Shown: positions 32,597 through 41,699, counted from the first letter of the stretch. The stretch: 64,000 nucleotides of DNA from an uncultured Clostridia bacterium (GCA_934633695.1 CAKTYT010000002.1:124001-188000), one strand, 5' to 3'. Numbers and translations are program-made. Notes: generated by a model not told the origin, from the sequence alone.

Positions 32597-33811
32597 TCAG
32601 AATTTTCCTCCTCCGCCGCCGTGTTCCGCACCGGAAGATGAAGTATGGCTGCCTCCGCCATCATTGTTCTTGGGTTTTTCCGTACGGGTAACATTACTGT
32701 AAAGGAACAAATCATGGTTATCCGTTACAACCATGCTTTCCGGAACGACATAGCAGTTTGCAGCTGCTTGACTCCTCACGCTCTTAAGCTGTGACTTCAT
32801 GACCCCAACAACAATCAGGGCAATAACAAAGCCGGCAAGGAGTGAAATCGGTATCAGAAGTACCGGAAACGGTCTGCTGCCGCTCTCGGTCGTGCCGTTA
32901 TTGTCAATATTTCCGTTTCTCGCATTGTCAACAAATTCTTCGCAAATATCAACAAATTTATTGAACGCTGCAAGGTACTCGCCGTTGCCCAGATACCCCT
33001 TTATCTCATTGCCCGTATACTGTATTCCCGAGCTTGAGAATGCCGTTATGCCGAAGCCGCATGTTGAAATGTACCAATCTCGCTCTTCCATACTTATTAA
33101 GAGGAGTACTCCGTCACGATCAATGCCATAGCCGTAGCCATCGTAATCAAACATATCATCAGCAAAATCTGCAACACGCTTGCCATCGGTACTGTCAACA
33201 GTGCAGATTACAATGTCGAATTTCTTACTCTCACTGACACGATTCAGCCTGTCAATAAGCGAGTTGAATTCTTCCCTCGTCAGCAGGCCTGCAAGGTCAA
33301 CAAGCCTCGGTCTGCCGTCTTCGTGAGGTTCATTTGTCTCGGGCGTGGTGTCAATTTCGACATTGGCATAAATAATCTCCTCCGCTTTTTCGAAGAATTT
33401 CCTTGCGCCGCTCTCATACGAGGGTTCTTCATCGTAGGCATCAAAAAGAGCCTGTTCATACTCATCCGTCATGAAATCCGCTACAGTACCTGTGTAATGG
33501 ACGTACCATTCCTGACCGACTGCAAGCACGAGGCAGTTATCACTGCCGCTGCCGAGATTTTCTGTATTTTCGGCATAGCTTATCAGGTCGCTGCCTTCCA
33601 GGTTGCTCTCTGACAGCTTAAATACAACATCTATGCCTGTTTGCTCGGAAATAACAGCAGCCTTGCTGTTAAGCTGTTCAATTTCGCTTTGCGGGATAAA
33701 TCCCATCTCATCAACAATGTAATTATATTCCGTTGCAGAAACAACACCCGCTGCAAAAACGGAAGCTATGATGGCGAGCAAAAGGATGAAGCTGATCATT
33801 TTTTTATTCAT
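32597..33811 (-). CDS. Secreted/membrane TPM-domain protein (YdjH-like)
   Basis: A 404-residue protein with signal peptide (residues ~1-25), two TPM domains in tandem (about 30-145 and 165-290, the second starting LVDLAGLLTREEFNSLIDRL), one membrane helix near residue 320 (PVLLIPISLLAGFVIALIVVGVM) and a Gly/Ser-rich tail ending in GGGGGKF. The tail GGGGG resembles those of YgcG-type TPM proteins. The ATG at 33811 follows AAGGAGG; a longer frame start is less good. It is 13 bases after the zinc-ribbon gene. In Bacillus, YdjH holds a TPM domain and works with YdjG and YdjI. Confidence 0.82.
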   Translation of the reverse strand: MNKKMISFILLLAIIASVFAAGVVSATEYNYIVDEMGFIPQSEIEQLNSKAAVISEQTGIDVVFKLSESNLEGSDLISYAENTENLGSGSDNCLVLAVGQEWYVHYTGTVADFMTDEYEQALFDAYDEEPSYESGARKFFEKAEEIIYANVEIDTTPETNEPHEDGRPRLVDLAGLLTREEFNSLIDRLNRVSESKKFDIVICTVDSTDGKRVADFADDMFDYDGYGYGIDRDGVLLLISMEERDWYISTCGFGITAFSSSGIQYTGNEIKGYLGNGEYLAAFNKFVDICEEFVDNARNGNIDNNGTTESGSRPFPVLLIPISLLAGFVIALIVVGVMKSQLKSVRSQAAANCYVVPESMVVTDNHDLFLYSNVTRTEKPKNNDGGGSHTSSSGAEHGGGGGKF

Positions 33812-33824
33812 GTGTCCATCCTCC

Positions 33825-34919
33825 TTACAGAATGCCTGCAAGCCTGAGCAGCATTGTTATACCGAATATTGCTGCACCGCATGCAAAGGTGAGAATCAAT
33901 TTGAGCCGCCTGGCCGCCGCCTTATCAACGGGAAGATCGCCTACAAATTTCCCCGTCTGTCCATTCATCGCAAACGTATATTTTTCACCATTCCATGTCG
34001 TGTTGAGCAGCCATACCGGATAGAGTGCATACTTCGCACTGCCGTTGTGAAGATTTATATTGCTCGACTCTGTTTGTACGGTATCGTATCCGCACACAGT
34101 CGAAGCAAACGCATCCTCCGTTGAACGTTTAACACGCTGATTTGCTCGTTCAATACTTTGTTCTGCATTGACATCGTATTTATCTGCGAGATAGCCAGCA
34201 AGATACGCCGTTTGAAAATCTACCGCCTCCGAAAAGTCGAAAGGCTCAATTGACTCCATAAGGTCATTGGGCATCTTTGCGGAGCCGTCAACCGGAACAT
34301 GTTCAAAGCTTATCTTTCCTCCGCGGCGGACAAGGTAATAGCTCGTTTCAGTATAGTCATACTCGCTGTCGCTCCACGTCCTTACCGTTGTTGCACGGTA
34401 ACGGACTTTTGCATCGGCATCGGTATCAAAAAGCCAGAACGGAACATAAACACCCTTTATTTCGTCAACATGGTTCTCGTCCTTGAAGACCTTGGGGAGC
34501 AGCTTTTTGCCTGTCAAGTGTTTCATCAGACCTTCTTTTGCCGCCTTCTTATCAAGTTTAAACGAAATAACGTAGTCAGGACGAAGCGTGCCCGAAAGCC
34601 TCCCCATCATAACAACGGGATTCCCGCAGAATGGACAGCTCGTTGCCGCCGTATTTTCATCCGCAACAAGCTCTCCGCCGCAAGACTTGCAGACATATGT
34701 GCGAAGATTTCCCTCTTCACCCCTGCCCCATTCGCTTCCGGCGTCCGTTTCCCATTCCATATCATCGCCCGTGTTGTCATTAAGTTCTCTGTCGTAGTTT
34801 TTTAGAGCTTCCACATCAAACTCAGTGTCGCAGTACGGACATTTCATTTTTTGTGCAGTGCTGTCAAACTTTATCGCACCATCGCAGCACGGACACTTGT
34901 ATTCTTGTATTGAGGCCAT
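33825..34919 (-). CDS. Zinc-ribbon protein with C-terminal membrane helix (YdjG-like)
   Basis: A 364-residue protein. Two zinc ribbons lie at the N-terminus (CPCC-x15-CPYC at ~9-33, CKSCG-x14-CPFC at ~77-100), followed by a soluble domain (VISFKLDKKAAKEGLMKHLTGKKLLPKVF, then YVPFWLFDTDADAKVRYRA) and a single C-terminal helix (LILTFACGAAIFGITMLLRL). This layout is that of the YdjG-like proteins often mislabelled as PriA or TFIIB-like. Ribosome site AAGGAG. It is 13 bases before the TPM gene. In Bacillus YdjG/YdjH form a membrane complex of the SigW-controlled pspA-ydjGHI operon. Confidence 0.8.
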   Translation of the reverse strand: MASIQEYKCPCCDGAIKFDSTAQKMKCPYCDTEFDVEALKNYDRELNDNTGDDMEWETDAGSEWGRGEEGNLRTYVCKSCGGELVADENTAATSCPFCGNPVVMMGRLSGTLRPDYVISFKLDKKAAKEGLMKHLTGKKLLPKVFKDENHVDEIKGVYVPFWLFDTDADAKVRYRATTVRTWSDSEYDYTETSYYLVRRGGKISFEHVPVDGSAKMPNDLMESIEPFDFSEAVDFQTAYLAGYLADKYDVNAEQSIERANQRVKRSTEDAFASTVCGYDTVQTESSNINLHNGSAKYALYPVWLLNTTWNGEKYTFAMNGQTGKFVGDLPVDKAAARRLKLILTFACGAAIFGITMLLRLAGIL

Positions 34920-34932
34920 TAATTTCTCCTTA

Positions 34933-35160
34933 TCAGTTAAAACTCAAATTTACGATAATTGCCTGAACATCAGCGTCATCCGTTGTGATTTTTCCCTCCG
35001 AAGCATCAGTCCAAATTTCAATTGAAACATAGCCGCTGCCCTCATCAGCATGCAGCGAAACGACTCCGCGGTTTGCACTCTTTCCACTGAAGCCCGACCA
35101 AGTTCTGCCTCCAATCTCGATCGAATCAATTTTTGTATATTCATCGTATGAACTGCTCAA
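34933..35160 (-). pseudogene. Short conserved ORF without a good start (possible frameshift at its 5' end)
   Basis: A 75-codon frame whose only start is a TTG (35160) without a ribosome site. The coding signal seems to continue upstream (LKLIVEVDLSSSYDEY) without an ATG. An ATG at 35197 in another frame reads MCSEVKIN and then stops. One indel near 35175-35185 would join them to a ~88-residue protein (MCSEV..EVDLSSSYDEYTK). So it is either damaged or mis-sequenced. The function is unknown; it is encoded between the SPFH and zinc-ribbon genes. Confidence 0.5.
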
Positions 35161-35259
35161 ATCGACTTCAACAATTAATTTTAACCTCGCTGCACATCAG
35201 CTTTTCCATCCATTGTTATGCAGCGAGTTCGGTTCCAAATCAGACCATAAACCTTAGGT

Positions 35260-36663
35260 TTATTTTATGTCGTTAGAATCAAACAAGTCACCGCATTCCG
35301 GACAGAACTTCGGAGGATTTTTCGGGTCGGCAGGCTCCCAACCGCACTTGTCGCAGCGGTAGAGAGGAGCTGTTTCGGGCTTTTTAGCTCCACAATTCTG
35401 ACAGAATCTACCCTTATTCACCGCTCCGCAGGAACAGGTCCACCCTTCTGCTTCAGCAGGCTTCCTTGCACCGCATTCCGGGCAGAATTTTCCAGTTACC
35501 GTTGCACCGCAGGAACACTTCCATGCACCGGGCTGATTTGCATTGGGTTCGGGCTTCTTTGCACCGCAATTCTGGCAGAATTTACCCGTTGCAGTCGCAC
35601 CGCAGGAGCATTTCCACGAATCCGCCGGAGCAGCCTGTTGAGGTTGAGGCTGTGTTTGACCCATTGCATAAAGATTCTGTGCGTTCATTCCGCCTGCATT
35701 CATAGCCATCCCCATGCCCATGAAACCAGTCATTGCACCTGCAGAGTTGCCTGCCGCAGTTTTCATTGCATCAACCTGACCGCCGACAAGGCGTGCAGCA
35801 GCAGTGTTGGGATTGAGCGTCATTGCATTCTCTTCCCATTCGGTGATCTTCTTCTGCTGCTCTTCGGGAATGCTGAGAGAGTTGATATTGAAATTGAATA
35901 TCTCAATGCCGCGAGTCTCACGCCATTTCTTCGAGAGAACATCATTCAGTGCATCCGAAATTTCCATCGTGTGAGCGGGAATCTCATAATACTGAACTTT
36001 CTTTGCCGAAAGAGTCGCAAGTGCGGGCTGGAGAGCAGTCATCAATTCGCCCTTGAGCCTCGGTTCGATTTCCGAAGCTTCATAGCTTTCACTTACATTG
36101 CCACATACATTTTTGTAAAAAAGAAGCGGATCGCAAATGCGGTAGGTAAAGTTGCCGTTGCAGCGGAGGTTGACGGAAAGTTTATATCCGAGTTCCTCAC
36201 TGACAACCACGCGGAAGGGTATGGGCGTTGCCGTACCGAACAGGATCTCTCCCATTTCCTTTGTGTTAACATAATAGACCCGCTGATCCTTGCCGGTATC
36301 GCCGCCGTAAGTGAAACGCTTACCGATAGTTTTAAAAGTGGCTTTAATGCTGTCGCCGAGCTTACCGGTAAAGATGCTGGGTTCTGTGGAAGTATCATAA
36401 GTGAATTCACCGGGTTCCGCACACACCTCGACAATCTGCCCCTGCTCAACGATAATCATACACTGCCCGTCTGCGACAGCAATGCCTGAACCATTTGAAA
36501 TTATGTTATCATTGCCCTTTGTATTTGACGATCTTCCGGTTATCCGCTTGTGTCCCCTCGTGACAATGATGTCCTTCGGAATAGATTCGCAGTAGAAAAA
36601 CTCCTTCCACTGGTCAGCCAGCGTTCCTCCGAGAGCACCAAGCCCTGCCTTAATAAGTCCCAT
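35260..36663 (-). CDS. SPFH/band-7-domain protein with C-terminal zinc ribbons (YdjI-like)
   Basis: A 467-residue protein. The N-terminal part is an SPFH-type domain (starting MGLIKAGLGALGGTLADQWK and including ADGQCMIIVEQGQIVEVC, FTYDTSTEPSIFTG). A coiled segment around residues 285-310 follows, then a Gly/Met/Gln-rich linker, and three or four zinc ribbons (WKCSCGATATGKFCQNCG repeated, last WTCSCG/CDKCG). It matches Bacillus YdjI, part of the pspA operon. A sigma-A promoter (36727-36699) precedes it and AAGGAG lies before the ATG. It likely scaffolds the module at the membrane. Confidence 0.85.
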   Translation of the reverse strand: MGLIKAGLGALGGTLADQWKEFFYCESIPKDIIVTRGHKRITGRSSNTKGNDNIISNGSGIAVADGQCMIIVEQGQIVEVCAEPGEFTYDTSTEPSIFTGKLGDSIKATFKTIGKRFTYGGDTGKDQRVYYVNTKEMGEILFGTATPIPFRVVVSEELGYKLSVNLRCNGNFTYRICDPLLFYKNVCGNVSESYEASEIEPRLKGELMTALQPALATLSAKKVQYYEIPAHTMEISDALNDVLSKKWRETRGIEIFNFNINSLSIPEEQQKKITEWEENAMTLNPNTAAARLVGGQVDAMKTAAGNSAGAMTGFMGMGMAMNAGGMNAQNLYAMGQTQPQPQQAAPADSWKCSCGATATGKFCQNCGAKKPEPNANQPGAWKCSCGATVTGKFCPECGARKPAEAEGWTCSCGAVNKGRFCQNCGAKKPETAPLYRCDKCGWEPADPKNPPKFCPECGDLFDSNDIK

Positions 36664-36698
36664 AAATGAGTCTCCTTTCAAGTTGAATATGTGTTTTT

Positions 36699-36727
36699 AT
36701 TCTACGCCGCCGCCCGCAGCACGTCAA
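36699..36727 (-). promoter_or_regulatory. Sigma-A promoter of the YdjI-like operon
   Basis: Minus-strand TTGACG (36727-36722) and TAGAAT (36704-36699) with a 17-base spacer, ~35 bases before the ATG. No SigW-like -35 (TGAAAC) was seen, in contrast with the Bacillus psp operon. Confidence 0.65.
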
Positions 36728-36756
36728 GTTTATTTAAAGCTATTCTAATTTTTTGA

Positions 36757-36806
36757 CGAAAACGGGAGCTCTGCACGACACATGTGTATCCGCCCAAAGC
36801 TCCCGT
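36757..36806 (-). terminator. Terminator of the 139-residue membrane-protein gene
   Basis: ACGGGAGCT and AGCTCCCGT pair across a ~30-base loop and are followed by TTTTCG and T/A-rich DNA on the minus strand, ~27 bases after the stop. Confidence 0.6.
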
Positions 36807-36832
36807 CCGCTTAATCACAATATGCACTGTGA

Positions 36833-37252
36833 TCAGTTGCTCTTGAGGTTCTTTACAGCACCGATAATGTAAAGTGCAGGAAGAACAAGACCAAGAATAA
36901 GGGAAAATACGTCAAATTTACCGCCGCCGACGCTGGTCAGGATCTGACTTACAACGCAAAGCAGTGCGACCGCTGCACCCCAACCGATACAGACAGAAGC
37001 CTTGTGAGCCTTCTTGCTGTACGAAACGCCTACGATGCCTGCAACGAACTCAACGACAGCACTGGCGAGCAGAATTATACCGCCTGCATAAAGCAGACCT
37101 GAATTAACCATATCGCCGCCTGCAACGGCGATAAGAGCCGCAATACCAATAATTGCAATGATTGCAACGATAAAGCTGATCGCACCGCCGATGATCATGA
37201 GAATGCCGGTTACTTTGAGGAAACCTGCTCCTTTGTTGGTGTTCTGTTCCAT
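36833..37252 (-). CDS. Small four-helix membrane protein
   Basis: A 139-residue hydrophobic protein with four predicted helices (about 10-45, 50-75, 83-105, 112-135). It is Gly/Ala/Ile-rich with the start MEQNTNKGAGFLKVTGILMIIGG. No family was recognised; similar four-helix proteins occur widely in Clostridia. AGGAGG lies before the ATG. It has its own terminator and looks monocistronic. Confidence 0.7.
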   Translation of the reverse strand: MEQNTNKGAGFLKVTGILMIIGGAISFIVAIIAIIGIAALIAVAGGDMVNSGLLYAGGIILLASAVVEFVAGIVGVSYSKKAHKASVCIGWGAAVALLCVVSQILTSVGGGKFDVFSLILGLVLPALYIIGAVKNLKSN

Positions 37253-37361
37253 GTTAAAAATCCTCCTTTTTTATTAACATACAATCGGGCATGCAGACGA
37301 AATCATTCCGTATGACGCACTCCTTGCACGCAAGCCGACCATACATCCGAAACAAAGCTGA

Positions 37362-37760
37362 CTACATTGCATCCAGTGCAGCAGAGAGATACTCTCCCGT
37401 CCCTGAGGCATAGAAGAAAGCATCGATCTGCCCCGTCTGCTTTGCACGCATAACATCTCGTGCAAGCTCCGGGTATGCGATTTCATCACATACGATGGCA
37501 ATTTTGCAATTTTCAAGCTCACATCTGACAATTTTTGCAGTTTCGATCCTTTGCTCGATACTCGTTTCCCGGTAGAACGGATTAACGTCCAGGAACAGGA
37601 TTTCCGCTTTCATTTCGACGCAGCAACGAAGGACCTCACTTACACACGGTGAAGGCACTGTAATCGGTCTGAAATCCCCGATACGTTTGAGCATGAGACT
37701 TATGCTGTCTGCATACAGGCGGTTGGTCAAGCTGATTGCTATTCTCTTCAACCGATTCAT
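37362..37760 (-). CDS. Stand-alone receiver-like protein
   Basis: A 132-residue protein with the fold pattern of a response-regulator receiver domain: beta1 RIAISLTNRLYADSISLML, a candidate phosphoacceptor Asp in AEILFLDVNPFYR, beta4 CKIAIVCDE and beta5 QIDAFFYA. The N-terminal acidic pair normal for receivers is not present (SLTNRL), so it may not be phosphorylated. There is no output domain. It lies 246 bases beyond the terminator of the peptide/two-component operon, as a separate unit, and could be an accessory or decoy receiver. The ATG at 37760 has GGAAGGGAG close before it. Confidence 0.55.
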   Translation of the reverse strand: MNRLKRIAISLTNRLYADSISLMLKRIGDFRPITVPSPCVSEVLRCCVEMKAEILFLDVNPFYRETSIEQRIETAKIVRCELENCKIAIVCDEIAYPELARDVMRAKQTGQIDAFFYASGTGEYLSAALDAM

Positions 37761-37934
37761 CTCCCTTCCTGTCTTGTCACTCTCTTGCCTCATCGCATTT
37801 TCAGATATGCAATGTCACGCTTCAGCTGTTTCCATTATACATTTGAACTGTCTTAAATTCATCAATCAAAGGATTGATTTCTGCCCTTTTTTACCTTTCT
37901 CGATATGGTTCAGAATTTTCAGGCAATATTTTTG

Positions 37935-37975
37935 CATAAAGAAACCGACGCGAAGCATTTTTTCGTGTCGGTTTC
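37935..37975 (-). terminator. Terminator of the peptide/two-component operon
   Basis: GAAACCGAC.CG pairs with CG.GTCGGTTTC (37941-37952 with 37964-37975; one mismatch) and on the minus strand is followed by TTTATG. It lies 30 bases after the response-regulator stop and marks the operon's end. Confidence 0.75.
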
Positions 37976-38006
37976 TCGTAAAAAACGGTTTTTCCTGCCA
38001 TCTGCG

Positions 38007-38642
38007 TTATTCAACATTCACTGCAATCCCGTTCACTCTTGCCTGAATTGCCAAAAGAGTCCTGTTTGCACAGCCCGTCTTTTCGAGCATATTATGCACG
38101 TGACTTTTAACGGTATGCTCAGATATGTTAAGTTTTCTCGCAATTTCCGCATTTGAAAATCCCGCCGTCATCAGACGCAAAACTTTCAGTTCTGATGAAG
38201 TAAGTTCCTCGCTGAATGCACCGTTAATGCTCTTGTCATGCTTTGGCACACTGTCCGGATACACAGATTCCCCCGCCATGGTCCTGTCCATGATGTTGAG
38301 AATCGTTTCCTTCGAAATCTCCTTGTACCAAAAGCTTTCTATTCCTATTTGCCTTGCACGTTTCATCCATTCCCCATCGACCATTGAAGTAACAGCGATT
38401 ATCTTTATATCCGGCCGAACGGCCTTGATCTTCTCCGCTGCCAGCAAACCATTTGGTCCTCGGTCCATTAAAATGTCCATGAGAATCAAATCAATTGACG
38501 AATTTCTATCAAAGCTTTCTGCAAACTCTGCTGATCGCTCAGTCCACACAAGCTCGTATCTGTCGCTCCCCTTAATATAGAGAGTGAACAGTTCCTGTGC
38601 GACTCTTGAATCATCAACTATCATTACGCTGTTTTTTTTCAC
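38007..38642 (-). CDS. NarL/FixJ-type response regulator (LuxR HTH)
   Basis: A 211-residue regulator. The receiver domain (SVMIVDDSRVAQELF; phosphoacceptor Asp in DLILMDILMDRGPNG) is followed by the LuxR helix-turn-helix (LTSSELKVLRLMTAGFSNAEIARKLNISEHTVKSHVHNML). The start is taken as GTG 38642, 10 bases after the histidine-kinase stop; AAAGGG lies 13 bases before it. It is the final gene of the operon that begins with the 1403-residue secreted protein, and probably activates that operon or neighbours after phosphorylation by the kinase encoded just before it. Confidence 0.85.
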   Translation of the reverse strand: MKKNSVMIVDDSRVAQELFTLYIKGSDRYELVWTERSAEFAESFDRNSSIDLILMDILMDRGPNGLLAAEKIKAVRPDIKIIAVTSMVDGEWMKRARQIGIESFWYKEISKETILNIMDRTMAGESVYPDSVPKHDKSINGAFSEELTSSELKVLRLMTAGFSNAEIARKLNISEHTVKSHVHNMLEKTGCANRTLLAIQARVNGIAVNVE

Positions 38643-38652
38643 TGCAACACCA

Positions 38653-39984
38653 TTACCCTTTCGTTGCTCGACACCGTTTGTTCTGACTGTCGAATTCGTA
38701 CATAGCCACCGGAATTTCAAGTCTCAAAATAAATTCCGGCAAGCTGCTTATAAGCATCGTTCCACCCGCTCGTTCAACCTTTGAACGAAGTCCTCTCAGC
38801 CCTCCGCCCTCCTGTATCCGACCTTGCGGCGGCCTTCCGTTGTTTTTGAATTCAACGGTAAAGCGATCACTGCTTTCCGTAAATAAAGCATTGATTTCAT
38901 TGCCATTTGCATGTTCTACAGTGTTTGTAAGGCAGGTCTGCAAAGCGGCAATCACAAGCTCAAGCTGTTTAGGCCCGCATGGAAGATTTCCGTGAACCTT
39001 TACAGAAACACCCATCCTCTCAGCCGTCTGAGTGACCTGTATCCAGCTTTCATCACTTGCGGGTGACGTCTCCATGTTTAGAACAGCAGTATTGTACCGC
39101 CACAGAAACAGAAGCTGCTCACGCTCTTTTGCCCTGCTCTCTCCTTCATCATTGACAATGTATTTTCTCAGAGCCAGCAGAGCACGTCCCAGATCATCAT
39201 GCACGCGTACAATGGCGTCAAGGACTTCTTTTTCATGTGTCAACTGATAGAGGTTCTCACTGAATTTTCCCAACCGCTTGCATATTGCATTCATCTTCCC
39301 GTTATTATCGATGAGCATTTGGGTCAGGCGGTACATATCAGTTATGTCATATGCAATCATTTCATTAACTTTATATCCGTCAACATCAAGCTCGGTCAAG
39401 TTTAACTGCCTTACTCGCCCATCCTCTGTCTCAATTGTGCTTAGCGATGTATTTTCTGACAACATCCTGCCGGTTTTGATTTTGCCAGACCCAACTAAAT
39501 TGAGAAAATCGTACGCATTCATCATCCCTGCTCCAGTCAACTCATTGCAAAAGCGAATCATCTCTGTATTCATCAGCAGCGGAAGTCCTTCACAGGTGAA
39601 GAAGCATACTGCATCGGGGAGAGCATCAAGACTCTCCTTCACCGTCATCTTTGTGATAGTTTTCCTTTTGTCAATAACCTGACGCATATACTGCCCCACA
39701 ATGGCAGCAGTCAGCAACACAAATGCAAAGAAAATGTAATCCAATCCTACCCTTTCCGTTATCGGTGATATGTACATTTCCTCATCCACATCAAATTTTC
39801 CCGCAACCAGGATGAGCATGGCGATGGACATGAGTGTCAGCAGCATTGCTGCAAATCTATTGCGTTTTCGAAGGTGCATAGTACACGAGTTGACCAATAC
39901 AATCGTCGATGCCGTTAAAAGAATGATTGCATAAATACCGAGAACGATATAACCCAATTGCGATACTTCGCCCAGAGTTTTCAC
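38653..39984 (-). CDS. Membrane histidine kinase
   Basis: A ~443-residue kinase. Three hydrophobic helices are near the start (about 10-35, 45-63, 82-100), a PAS-like region follows (~115-215), then the H-box VHDDLGRALLALRKY (His ~262, HisKA_3-like) and an ATPase part with the G-box GGGLRGLRSKVERAGG. It pairs with the LuxR regulator downstream. Its GTG overlaps the stop of the upstream sensor gene (GTGA), with AAGGAGG before it, so the two are made in step and may form a complex. Confidence 0.85.
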   Translation of the reverse strand: MKTLGEVSQLGYIVLGIYAIILLTASTIVLVNSCTMHLRKRNRFAAMLLTLMSIAMLILVAGKFDVDEEMYISPITERVGLDYIFFAFVLLTAAIVGQYMRQVIDKRKTITKMTVKESLDALPDAVCFFTCEGLPLLMNTEMIRFCNELTGAGMMNAYDFLNLVGSGKIKTGRMLSENTSLSTIETEDGRVRQLNLTELDVDGYKVNEMIAYDITDMYRLTQMLIDNNGKMNAICKRLGKFSENLYQLTHEKEVLDAIVRVHDDLGRALLALRKYIVNDEGESRAKEREQLLFLWRYNTAVLNMETSPASDESWIQVTQTAERMGVSVKVHGNLPCGPKQLELVIAALQTCLTNTVEHANGNEINALFTESSDRFTVEFKNNGRPPQGRIQEGGGLRGLRSKVERAGGTMLISSLPEFILRLEIPVAMYEFDSQNKRCRATKG

Positions 39985-41696
39985 CACGCAACCTCCTTTT
40001 CACTTTTATTTGAGACGGCTTCGTCAAGAATCAGCGTTACAAATGCCGTATTTTCGTCCCGTTCAAAACTCACTTTGCCGTGCTGAACTGCCACCCACTC
40101 ATTTGGAAAGTTGATTTTCGGCGTTTCTCCGTCAAACCCCATCTCCATCTTCAGTGTCAGTTTATCCGAAATTGTCAAGTAGGCAATAACGGCACTGAGT
40201 CTTGACTCGCATTCATCCGGTTTAGGCAGAACAGTCTCGATTACGTTTTCAAACACTTCATATGCAAGCATCACGCTCCTGCCATAGAGCAGTGCCTCTC
40301 CGCTAAAAACTGAGTGAGCTGCTATTCCGCTTAAACGTATGTACTCAAGCGACTCAAAAATTGCCCGTTCCAGTTCATCGCTGTAAAAGCAATCAGAGCT
40401 GTGAAGGTTAAGCACCATATTTGCATAACGCTTGACATACGCCGTCAATACTGCCGAGTACTTCATCATCTCCACAAAATCCTTTTCCTCTTCCGGTGGA
40501 TGATCGAGCAGCTGCTTCAGCTTCAGCAGCTGTGGCTTGACACTTTTCGCAATGTCGGCATAAATCATCGCCTGCTGTTCAACCTTGAAGCTCTCACTTC
40601 GCAGGCGATTCTCATTTTCAATAATCGTGCGTTCCTGTTCGAGTACATCTCCAAGCGTTTCAAGCTCATCGATTATCTTATTCAGTTTTTCAACATCCCT
40701 TACCCAAAAGCTCCAACCACCGTGTACCCGGTGACTTTTTAGTGAGAATTTGCCATTGTCGATCGGCACCGCTTCGCTTTCTGCCCGCTGAACCTGCTCA
40801 AGAGCCGCTTCAATGCACCTCTCGGATTTATAGCAAATTCTGCCTTCCGAATCCATTATCCCGCCGCCAAGCGACGATGCATTCCACAAATCGCCGTAAC
40901 TGTCGTTTGACAGAAAAAAATATCCAAGAATGAGACATTCGCTGAATGCTACAAAGCAGATACAGAACATTTCAGGCATTTTGTATAGTTCTATTAATTT
41001 CATTTTATCGGCAAAAACATAAAAAAACGCATAGACCACTCCGATAATCAACGGAATAAGCGGCCGTACAACCTTCGTCTTGTAGCCCGATGCCATGCTT
41101 TTGGCTGCAACAACGTAAATAATGGCAATAAAAATCAGCGTGATCCATGCAATCACCACAAAATAAACAATGCCATATGCATAGCTGTCTGTTTTTTCCC
41201 ACACCGCAAATCCATCGGGAAAGCAAAACACAAGCTGATGAAAGTCGTTGGTCATTATGACGAGTATCAGCAGTATGGCAGGAACATAAAGCAGCTTCCA
41301 GTTTTTATTGATCCTTTCATCCTGACGCATCCCGATATGGAGTACGGCAAAGAGCATCAAAAGCGGCATAAGCACTATTGGAATATAGTAGGCATACCAT
41401 GCGTACCTTATGGCAGTACCAAGGCCCTTGAAAATTACGAACTTTGCAGTCCGGACAAACAAAAGAAAACCGACAAGGGCCCCAATTCCAAGCAAGTATT
41501 TTCTTTCTTCGTATTGAACAAGACGGCGTCCTACCTGGCTCATCCATATAAGTACAGCTGCCAGCAGAAAGAAAAAGATCAATAAATTACTCGATATGCC
41601 GGGATTTGTCTCCTTTAGAAGTCTCACAATCGGAACAAGCAGCACAAGAGTAAGGCAGACAGTATTCAGAATTTTAGTCTCTATGCATGAACGCAT
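39981..41696 (-). CDS. Eight-helix sensor protein, histidine-kinase-like but without H-box
   Basis: A 571-residue protein. The first ~265 residues hold about eight membrane helices, like the N-terminal 7TM sensor of some histidine kinases. A PAS-like region follows, a coiled region (~335-400: KLNKIIDELETLGDVLEQERTIIENENR), then a kinase-like C-terminal part. At the position of the H-box the sequence is ADIAKSVKPQLLKLKQLLD, with no His, and no clear N- or G-box was seen. It is probably a signal-sensing partner of the true kinase encoded next. It starts 3 bases after the nucleotidyltransferase-like gene. Confidence 0.65.
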   Translation of the reverse strand: MRSCIETKILNTVCLTLVLLVPIVRLLKETNPGISSNLLIFFFLLAAVLIWMSQVGRRLVQYEERKYLLGIGALVGFLLFVRTAKFVIFKGLGTAIRYAWYAYYIPIVLMPLLMLFAVLHIGMRQDERINKNWKLLYVPAILLILVIMTNDFHQLVFCFPDGFAVWEKTDSYAYGIVYFVVIAWITLIFIAIIYVVAAKSMASGYKTKVVRPLIPLIIGVVYAFFYVFADKMKLIELYKMPEMFCICFVAFSECLILGYFFLSNDSYGDLWNASSLGGGIMDSEGRICYKSERCIEAALEQVQRAESEAVPIDNGKFSLKSHRVHGGWSFWVRDVEKLNKIIDELETLGDVLEQERTIIENENRLRSESFKVEQQAMIYADIAKSVKPQLLKLKQLLDHPPEEEKDFVEMMKYSAVLTAYVKRYANMVLNLHSSDCFYSDELERAIFESLEYIRLSGIAAHSVFSGEALLYGRSVMLAYEVFENVIETVLPKPDECESRLSAVIAYLTISDKLTLKMEMGFDGETPKINFPNEWVAVQHGKVSFERDENTAFVTLILDEAVSNKSEKEVAW

Positions 41697-41699
41697 TTT

